The notes under the pieces are model-generated. The model was not told the origin of the DNA. It saw nothing but the letters and a program-made list of their open reading frames with translations, and made no database searches. From Microbacteriaceae bacterium (GTDB taxonomy: Bacteria; Actinomycetota; Actinomycetes; Actinomycetales; Microbacteriaceae): a stretch of 11,562 bases of DNA. Positions 7,376 to 11,562 of this stretch are shown one piece after another. The stretch covers positions 1 through 11,562 of the forward strand of contig JAJAZI010000217.1 of assembly GCA_026785785.1 (NCBI GenBank). Reading direction: 5' to 3'. Position numbers and translations under genes: made by a program. Every line of letters starts with the position of its first letter. Positions within the stretch are counted from its first letter, which is position 1.

Positions 7376-7397
7376 AACCTGACAGTGAATTCAGGTT
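7376..7397. promoter_or_regulatory. Candidate TetR operator: perfect 7-bp inverted repeat
   Basis: AACCTGA (7376-7382) and TCAGGTT (7391-7397) are exact reverse complements separated by 8 bases, a 22-bp dyad whose size suits a TetR dimer. It starts about 9 bp downstream of the -10 of the minus-strand promoter, overlapping the expected transcription start region, and abuts a possible -35 of the thiolase promoter. A repressor bound here could block both transcripts. The dyad is read directly; binding by the adjacent TetR is inferred. Confidence 0.65.
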
Positions 7398-7427
7398 TTG
7401 GCACGACTCTAGGGTTCCTCGTAAAAA
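7398..7427 (+). promoter_or_regulatory. Weak candidate promoter for the thiolase
   Basis: On the plus strand TTGGCA (7398-7403) and TAAAAA (7422-7427) are separated by 18 bases, upstream of the thiolase ATG at 7484. The match to sigma-70 hexamers is moderate and it overlaps the opposing tetR promoter. TACTGT at 7445-7450 is a possible alternative -10. Confidence 0.35.
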
Positions 7428-7434
7428 GTGTCAA
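7406..7434 (-). promoter_or_regulatory. Promoter of the tetR-bdhA-scoAB operon
   Basis: On the minus strand a perfect TTGACA (7429-7434) is followed after exactly 17 bases by TAGAGT (7406-7411), four of six matches to TATAAT. This is the best sigma-70-type promoter in the window. Predicted transcription start is near 7399, at the edge of the perfect inverted repeat, giving a leader of about 55 bases to the tetR ATG. Confidence 0.65.
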
Positions 7435-7483
7435 CCGGCGGGGGTACTGTCGAAGATGAACGCAACCGGCGAAGGAGCCACTC

Positions 7484-8665
7484 ATGTCGAACGACGTCGT
7501 TATCCTCGGTGCCGCACGCACCCCGCAGGGTCGCATCAAGGGCCAGCTCTCGACCCTGCCCGCTGTCGATCTAGGTGCCATCGCCATCCGCGCGGCCGTC
7601 ACGCAGTCAGGCATCGACCCCGCCGCAGTGGACTTCGTGATCCTCGGCCAGGTGCTCCAGGCAGGCGCGGGGCAGAATCCGAGCAGACAGGCCGCCATCA
7701 AGGCGGGGCTCGGCTGGAACGTGCCGACCACAACGATCAACCGCGTCTGCCTCTCCGGCCTCAGCGCCATCATCGACGCCGCACGGCTCATCCGCACGGG
7801 TGAGGCGACCGTCGTGGTGGCCGGAGGGCAGGAGTCGATGTCGAACGCGCCGCACCTGCTCGCGGGCTCCCGGGCCGGCTGGGCCTACGGAACGGTCTCG
7901 GCACTCGACCATGCCGCCCACGACGGACTGACCGACGCCTTCGACGCCGTGTCGATGGGCGAGTCGACAGAGCGGCACGTGAATTTGCTCGGCCTCACCC
8001 GCACCGAACAGGACGAGATCGCCGCGAGCTCGCACCGGCGGGCCGCCGCGGCCGCGCAGGCCGGGCGCTTCGACGCCGAGATCGCCCCCGTCGAGATCGT
8101 GGGACGCAAGGGCGACAGCACTGTGCTGCGCACCGATGAGGGTACGCGGCCCGACAGCACAGTCGAGTCGCTCTCCCGACTCCGCCCCGCGTTCACCGCT
8201 GACGGCACTATCACTGCCGGCAATTCCTCACCGCTGAGCGACGGCGCCTCCGCACTTGTGCTCGCAAGCCGCGACTACGCCGAGGCCAACTCTCTTCCGT
8301 GGCTCGCGATCGTCGAGCAGGCCGGCCAGGTTGCCGGTCCGGATAACTCGCTGCACTCGCAGCCGTCGCGCGCGATCAGCGCCGCACTGACGAAGGCGGG
8401 CTGGGCAGCATCCGACCTCGACTTCGTCGAGATCAACGAGGCCTTCGCCGCCGTCGCGCTGCAGTCCTCGCGCGATCTCGGCCTGTCGGAAGCGATCGTG
8501 AACATCCACGGTGGGGCCATCGCGATCGGGCATCCGATCGGCTCCTCGGGAGCCCGCCTGGTGACGCACGCAGCCCACGAGCTGGCCCGCCGCGGCAGCG
8601 GACGGGCTGCCGTTGCCCTCTGCGGCGGCGGCGGCCAGGGAGACGCCCTGCTGCTGCGCCGCTGA
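7484..8665 (+). CDS. atoB: Acetyl-CoA acetyltransferase (thiolase)
   Basis: A 393-residue thiolase of normal family length. All active-site parts are present: nucleophile Cys89 in INRVCLSGL (the same number as in the Zoogloea enzyme), NEAFA, the GHP loop with His350 in AIAIGHPIGSSG, and Cys380 in CGGGGQGDALLL. It cleaves acetoacetyl-CoA with CoA to two acetyl-CoA (or condenses them in reverse). The ATG at 7484 follows GAAGGAG by 6 bases. It diverges from the tetR-bdhA-scoAB operon and supplies the last step of that pathway. It could equally supply acetoacetyl-CoA for polymer synthesis, and PcaF-like 3-oxoadipyl-CoA activity is a less likely alternative. Confidence 0.93.
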   Translation: MSNDVVILGAARTPQGRIKGQLSTLPAVDLGAIAIRAAVTQSGIDPAAVDFVILGQVLQAGAGQNPSRQAAIKAGLGWNVPTTTINRVCLSGLSAIIDAARLIRTGEATVVVAGGQESMSNAPHLLAGSRAGWAYGTVSALDHAAHDGLTDAFDAVSMGESTERHVNLLGLTRTEQDEIAASSHRRAAAAAQAGRFDAEIAPVEIVGRKGDSTVLRTDEGTRPDSTVESLSRLRPAFTADGTITAGNSSPLSDGASALVLASRDYAEANSLPWLAIVEQAGQVAGPDNSLHSQPSRAISAALTKAGWAASDLDFVEINEAFAAVALQSSRDLGLSEAIVNIHGGAIAIGHPIGSSGARLVTHAAHELARRGSGRAAVALCGGGGQGDALLLRR

Positions 8666-8689
8666 CCGCTGCACCGCTGACCGCTGCAC
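8660..8689. repeat. 15-bp tandem repeat, two copies, at the thiolase stop
   Basis: CGCTGACCGCTGCAC occurs at 8660-8674 and 8675-8689. The first copy contains the thiolase TGA and the second repeats it in the same frame, so the end of the gene seems to have been duplicated. Probably slippage; no function is apparent. Confidence 0.7.
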
Positions 8690-8694
8690 CGCTC

Positions 8695-8711
8695 GCCGGG
8701 GGCGCGCCGGC
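8695..8711. terminator. Possible bidirectional terminator stem between convergent genes
   Basis: GCCGG (8695-8699) and CCGGC (8707-8711) form a 5-bp stem with a 7-base loop in the 50-bp gap between the converging thiolase and protease genes. There is no T tract on either side, so the call rests mainly on its position. Confidence 0.3.
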
Positions 8712-8715
8712 TGAC

Positions 8716-10041
8716 TCAGAAGATGCTGATCGGCTTCACGATGTCGGCGTAGATGAGTAAAAGGCTCATCGCGCCGAGGATCACCACAACCCCGAGGGTG
8801 AGCGGCACGAGCTTGGCTGTGTCCACGGGACCCGGATCCTTGCGTCCGAACAGGCGGGCGAAGAACCGGCGGATGCCCTCGAACATCGCTCCGGCGACGT
8901 GGCCGCCGTCGAGCGGCAGCAACGGCACGAGGTTGAACACCATGAGTGCCACGTTCAGCGACGCGAGGATCCCGATGAGCGCCGAGGCGCGCTCCACCAC
9001 CGGGATCGTGTCGATGCTCGCGATCTCCCCGGCGACGCGCCCGACCCCGACGACGCTGATCGGACCGTTCGGGTCGCGTTCCTCGGGACCGAAGGCCGCG
9101 TTCGCGACGTCGACGAGGCGCTGCGGGAGGTTGAGGATGAGGTTCACGACGCGGGAGATGTTGTCGCCGACCGCCGGGAGAACGGCGCTCACGGGCTGCT
9201 GCACGACCTCGATCGCGGCGCCGATGCCGAGGAACCCGACCTCCTGGGTGACCGGGTCGCCCTCGGCGTCCTCGACGATCTCCCCCGTGTCGTCGACGAC
9301 GTACCGCTCGGTCAGGCTCGGGATGGCGGTCAGCTCGACCTCGGAGCCGCCGCGGTCGACGACCACGTCCAGTTCCTGGTCGGGCGCCGCCCTGATGATC
9401 TCCGTCGCCTGATTCCAGCTGTCGATCTGCGTTCCCCCGATGCTCACGATGGTGTCGCCGGGGAGAATCCCAGCGACGGCCCCGGGGGCCTCCGGGTCGC
9501 CGGCAACGCACTCCTGGCGCTCGCTCGTCGCCGCAAGCACGCACTCGGAGACGCTGCCGATCGTGGTCGACTGCTGGGCGACCCCGAAGCCCACGAGCAC
9601 GATCGCGTAGAGCACGACGGCGATGACGAGGTTCATGAATGGGCCGCCGAGCATGATGATGATGCGCTTGAACACGGGCAGCTGATAGAAGGTGCGGTGC
9701 TCGTCGCCGGCCGTCACCGTGTCCGCGCTGGCCGTCCTGGCATCCTGGACGAGGGTCTGAAAGAACCCGGTGCTCGCCGTGCGCGCCCCGCCGCCCGCCG
9801 CGGGAGGGAACATCCCGGCCATCGAAATGTAGCCCCCGAGCGGGATCGCCTTGACGCCGAACTCGGTTTCGCCGCGCCTGCGCGAGAAGAGGGTCGGCCC
9901 GAATCCGATCATGAACTGGCTCACCCTGACGCCGAAGACCTTCGCTGGTACGAAGTGTCCGAGCTCGTGCAGGGCGATCGAAAGGGCCAGGCCGACGACC
10001 ATGATCAGGATGCCCACACTGAAGAGCACGACGGTTTCCAC
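8716..10041 (-). CDS. rseP: RseP/Rip1-type site-2 intramembrane metalloprotease
   Basis: A 441-residue membrane protease. The first membrane segment (about 4-28) carries the zinc site H25-E26-L-G-H29; the third zinc ligand is Asp378 in PLLPLDGGH. GGPFMN (132-137) begins the next membrane segment (to about 155), and further segments lie around 350-378 and 412-436. A PDZ domain spans about 185-255 (GAVAGILPGDTIVSIGG). Two cysteines (167 and 178) in the extracytoplasmic part could form a disulfide. Family members cut anti-sigma factors and other membrane proteins after a first cleavage. The start is a GTG at 10041, set by the upstream -10-like TACTAT. In many actinobacteria this gene sits between dxr and ispG; here its upstream neighbour is a divergent kinase instead. 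Substrates are unknown. Confidence 0.93.
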   Translation of the reverse strand: METVVLFSVGILIMVVGLALSIALHELGHFVPAKVFGVRVSQFMIGFGPTLFSRRRGETEFGVKAIPLGGYISMAGMFPPAAGGGARTASTGFFQTLVQDARTASADTVTAGDEHRTFYQLPVFKRIIIMLGGPFMNLVIAVVLYAIVLVGFGVAQQSTTIGSVSECVLAATSERQECVAGDPEAPGAVAGILPGDTIVSIGGTQIDSWNQATEIIRAAPDQELDVVVDRGGSEVELTAIPSLTERYVVDDTGEIVEDAEGDPVTQEVGFLGIGAAIEVVQQPVSAVLPAVGDNISRVVNLILNLPQRLVDVANAAFGPEERDPNGPISVVGVGRVAGEIASIDTIPVVERASALIGILASLNVALMVFNLVPLLPLDGGHVAGAMFEGIRRFFARLFGRKDPGPVDTAKLVPLTLGVVVILGAMSLLLIYADIVKPISIF

Positions 10042-10047
10042 GACACG

Positions 10048-10053
10048 ATAGTA
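10048..10053 (-). promoter_or_regulatory. rseP: -10 element placing rseP as leaderless
   Basis: TACTAT on the minus strand is followed after 6 bases by the GTG start of the protease, the spacing expected when transcription begins at the start codon. No ribosome-binding site is visible. No convincing -35 was found. Confidence 0.45.
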
Positions 10054-10129
10054 CGCGCGCTGTGCTCCGGGAGTGCTGTATGCAGGGGCATCGCGCGCCC
10101 GCCGGGTCGAGCGGCGCCGCTATCGCCCT

Positions 10130-10135
10130 TAAGAT
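10130..10135 (+). promoter_or_regulatory. -10 element placing the kinase as leaderless or nearly so
   Basis: TAAGAT is followed after 8 bases by the kinase ATG at 10144, leaving at most one or two leader bases. The only purine-rich bases before the ATG (GGGA) are too close and fall where the promoter would be. The -35 region (about 10107-10112) is a weak match. Confidence 0.4.
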
Positions 10136-10143
10136 TGGGAACC

Positions 10144-11538
10144 ATGACATCCTCTTCCGCCGGGAGCGCGTCCTCCGACGAGCGGGTGGGCAACACGCTC
10201 TCCGACCGCTACCTGATCGAGGAAGTGCTCGGCCGGGGCGGAATGTCGACCGTGTATCGGGCGTCGGATACCGCGCTCGGCCGCACCGTCGCTCTCAAGG
10301 TGTTCCGCGCCGATCTCGCCGACGCAGACGACCTCCGTCGCCAGCGTTCCGAGATCCAGCTGCTCGCGAGCCTCAACCACTCGACGCTCGTCACGCTCTA
10401 TGACGCCATCTCCGATGAGGCCGACCGTGTCGCGCTCGTACTCGAGTACGTCGATGGGCGCGACCTGCGCGACGAACTCGCCGCGGGCCGCATCGACGAG
10501 CGCACAACCGCGATGATCGGCGCCGATATCGCCGACGCCCTTGCCTACGTGCACGCGCGCGGCATCGTACATCGCGACCTCAAGCCGGGCAATCTGCTCA
10601 TCCCCGCGCAGACTGCCGGCTCCACCGGGCCGCGGGCGAAGCTCACCGACTTCGGCATCGCGCGGATCATCGACGGCACCCATCTGACCGCCGCCGGCGC
10701 GGTCATCGGCACCGTCGGTTACCTGAGCCCCGAGCAGGCGCTCGGCACGCCGATCGGGCCAGCAAGCGATGTGTACTCGCTCGGTCTAGTGCTGCTCGAG
10801 TGCCTCACCGGCACCCGCGCGTTCGGCGGCACTGGCGTCGAGGCGATCGCCGCGCGGCTCTCCCGCGACCCGGAGATCCCCGCCACCCTGGGCCGGCCGT
10901 GGATAGTGGCACTGGGGCGGATGACCAACCGGACGCCCGAGGAGCGCGCGACCGCGGCCGAGGCGAGCGAGCTGCTGCGCGAGATCGCTCTCTCCCTGCC
11001 GAGCGGAGCTGGCGAGGATGCGCCGACCATATCGTTCACCCCTCTCTCTCCCGTCGACCCCAGCGCACAGTATTCGCCAGAACCCGTCGATGCGACGAAG
11101 AAATTCGCGGCAGGCGACTCCGATCCGACCGCCGCGCAGGCCACCGGAGCGCCAGCCGATGCGTGCGAGGATGCCCCTTTCGCCGGGTCCAACGACGCGA
11201 CGGCGCGGTACGCGAGCATCGCGACTCCCGCAGCGCGCGCGGCGCCTGCAGCAACCGCAGCGCCTGCAGCGACTGCAGCGCCCGCAGCGCCCGCAGCGCC
11301 CGTCCACGGAGCGCCCCGAACAACGCCGGCACGGGCTTTCGGGCAGGGGCCGAACCGCCGACGGCTCATCACGGTAGTCACGGCGATCGCCGCGCTCTTC
11401 ATCGTCGGCGCCGGGATCGGGGCGCTCGTCGTGCAGGGTCAGGCCGACGAGCCCGCGCAGGCAACTATCGAGTACCCGGCCGTCGACGGCGAGCTCGGCA
11501 GCCACCTCGAACAGCTTCAGGGAAGCGTGACCCCATGA
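10144..11538 (+). CDS. Membrane-anchored PknB-type Ser/Thr protein kinase
   Basis: A 464-residue kinase. Domain (about 23-285): Gly-rich loop LGRGGMSTVY (29-38), Lys52 in VALKVF, Glu70 of helix C, catalytic HRDLKPGN with Asp145 and Asn150, DFG (169-171), a Thr-rich activation segment (THLTAAGAVIGTVGY), SPEQ, and DVYSLGLVLLECLTG. All catalytic residues are present. A juxtamembrane linker (about 300-405) is low in complexity and contains an Ala/Pro repeat; RRR then a membrane segment (about 408-430) follows. Only about 34 residues lie outside, with no PASTA domains, so any signal must be sensed by a short tail or a partner. ATG at 10144 is chosen as the start of kinase-like sequence and from the -10 spacing; the open frame further upstream is antisense to rseP. 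The stop overlaps the next ATG, so the downstream product may be its partner. Confidence 0.93.
   Translation: MTSSSAGSASSDERVGNTLSDRYLIEEVLGRGGMSTVYRASDTALGRTVALKVFRADLADADDLRRQRSEIQLLASLNHSTLVTLYDAISDEADRVALVLEYVDGRDLRDELAAGRIDERTTAMIGADIADALAYVHARGIVHRDLKPGNLLIPAQTAGSTGPRAKLTDFGIARIIDGTHLTAAGAVIGTVGYLSPEQALGTPIGPASDVYSLGLVLLECLTGTRAFGGTGVEAIAARLSRDPEIPATLGRPWIVALGRMTNRTPEERATAAEASELLREIALSLPSGAGEDAPTISFTPLSPVDPSAQYSPEPVDATKKFAAGDSDPTAAQATGAPADACEDAPFAGSNDATARYASIATPAARAAPAATAAPAATAAPAAPAAPVHGAPRTTPARAFGQGPNRRRLITVVTAIAALFIVGAGIGALVVQGQADEPAQATIEYPAVDGELGSHLEQLQGSVTP
11242..11301 (+). repeat. 18-bp tandem repeats encoding an Ala/Pro linker in the kinase
   Basis: Three 18-bp units (11242-11259, 11260-11277, 11278-11295) plus a 6-bp partial copy encode APAATA, APAATA, APAAPA and AP. 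The units use the otherwise uncommon codon GCA at fixed places, showing recent duplication. They lengthen the juxtamembrane linker and probably vary in number between strains. Confidence 0.7.
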
Positions 11539-11562
11539 TTCGATCCGCTACCGCGCTCACCA
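11535..11562 (+). CDS. Start of a gene coupled to the kinase, cut by the window end
   Basis: An ATG overlaps the kinase TGA as ATGA and opens MIRSATALT before the window ends. The positive residue followed by small hydrophobic residues could be the beginning of a signal peptide, but nine residues are too few to judge. Coupling to the kinase suggests a functional link, such as an extracellular partner or substrate. Confidence 0.5.

Noticed and set aside
2391..8665. Reading the cluster as a 3-oxoadipate (pca) pathway: CoA-transferase, thiolase, enol-lactonase
   Set aside because: The dehydrogenase carries all the substrate residues of 3-hydroxybutyrate dehydrogenase, and there are no pcaB, pcaC, pcaG or pcaH genes. 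Kept only as an alternative for individual enzymes.
8899..10143. Long open frame on the plus strand running into the kinase
   Set aside because: It is antisense to the clearly real site-2 protease, its translation is rich in Arg/Asp/His/Gly with no family resemblance, and it simply reflects the third-position GC of the opposite gene. The kinase starts at 10144.
8228..10150. 640-codon minus-strand open frame covering the protease gene
   Set aside because: Its product is Arg/Pro/Gly-rich low-complexity sequence and it overlaps rseP in another frame and the thiolase end; a GC-frame shadow.
1..11562. Mobile element, CRISPR array, tRNA or attachment site
   Set aside because: No transposase, integrase, terminal repeats, spaced direct repeats or tRNA-like cloverleaf was seen on either strand; the repeats present are short tandem or low-complexity coding repeats.

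Overview
The window is high-GC DNA (roughly 70% G+C by eye) with GTG starts, frequent ATGA stop/start overlaps, probable leaderless promoters and Ala/Pro-rich low-complexity tails. This points to a Gram-positive actinobacterium, most likely a Micrococcales/Microbacteriaceae-type chromosome. That assignment is inference from gene style only; there is no rRNA or marker gene to prove it.

Layout. (1) Positions 1-2276 hold a minus-strand accessory stretch: a GIY-YIG-like nuclease-family protein with zinc-binding cysteines, then an SRPBCC-fold protein overlapping by ATGA with a DUF4166-type gene that is broken by a frameshift. That gene runs into a block of almost pure G and C runs (86-190), which looks like a poor-quality contig end. 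(2) Positions 2391-7343 (minus) and 7484-8665 (plus) form a compact catabolic cluster. The minus-strand operon reads tetR, bdhA, alpha/beta-hydrolase, scoA, scoB, alpha/beta-hydrolase, with nearly every junction a 4-nt ATGA overlap or a gap of a few bases. A thiolase is transcribed divergently from a shared 140-bp control region containing a perfect inverted repeat and a good TTGACA-N17-TAGAGT promoter. (3) Positions 8716-10041 (minus) encode an RseP/Rip1-type site-2 metalloprotease. It diverges from a membrane-anchored Ser/Thr protein kinase (10144-11538, plus), and both starts sit just behind a -10-like hexamer, as expected for leaderless mRNAs. A further gene begins inside the kinase stop codon and runs off the window.

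How the genes work together. BdhA oxidises (R)-3-hydroxybutyrate to acetoacetate, ScoAB activates it to acetoacetyl-CoA with a CoA donor (probably succinyl-CoA), and the thiolase cleaves that to two acetyl-CoA. The two hydrolases have no signal peptides and are welded into the operon by start/stop overlaps, so the simplest inference is that they release 3-hydroxybutyrate inside the cell from an ester or polymer. The first carries a G-W-S-M-G box, also reported for an intracellular polyhydroxybutyrate depolymerase of Bacillus thuringiensis. The cluster may therefore be a poly-3-hydroxybutyrate or hydroxybutyrate-ester mobilisation pathway under one TetR repressor. The hydrolase substrates are not proven by sequence.
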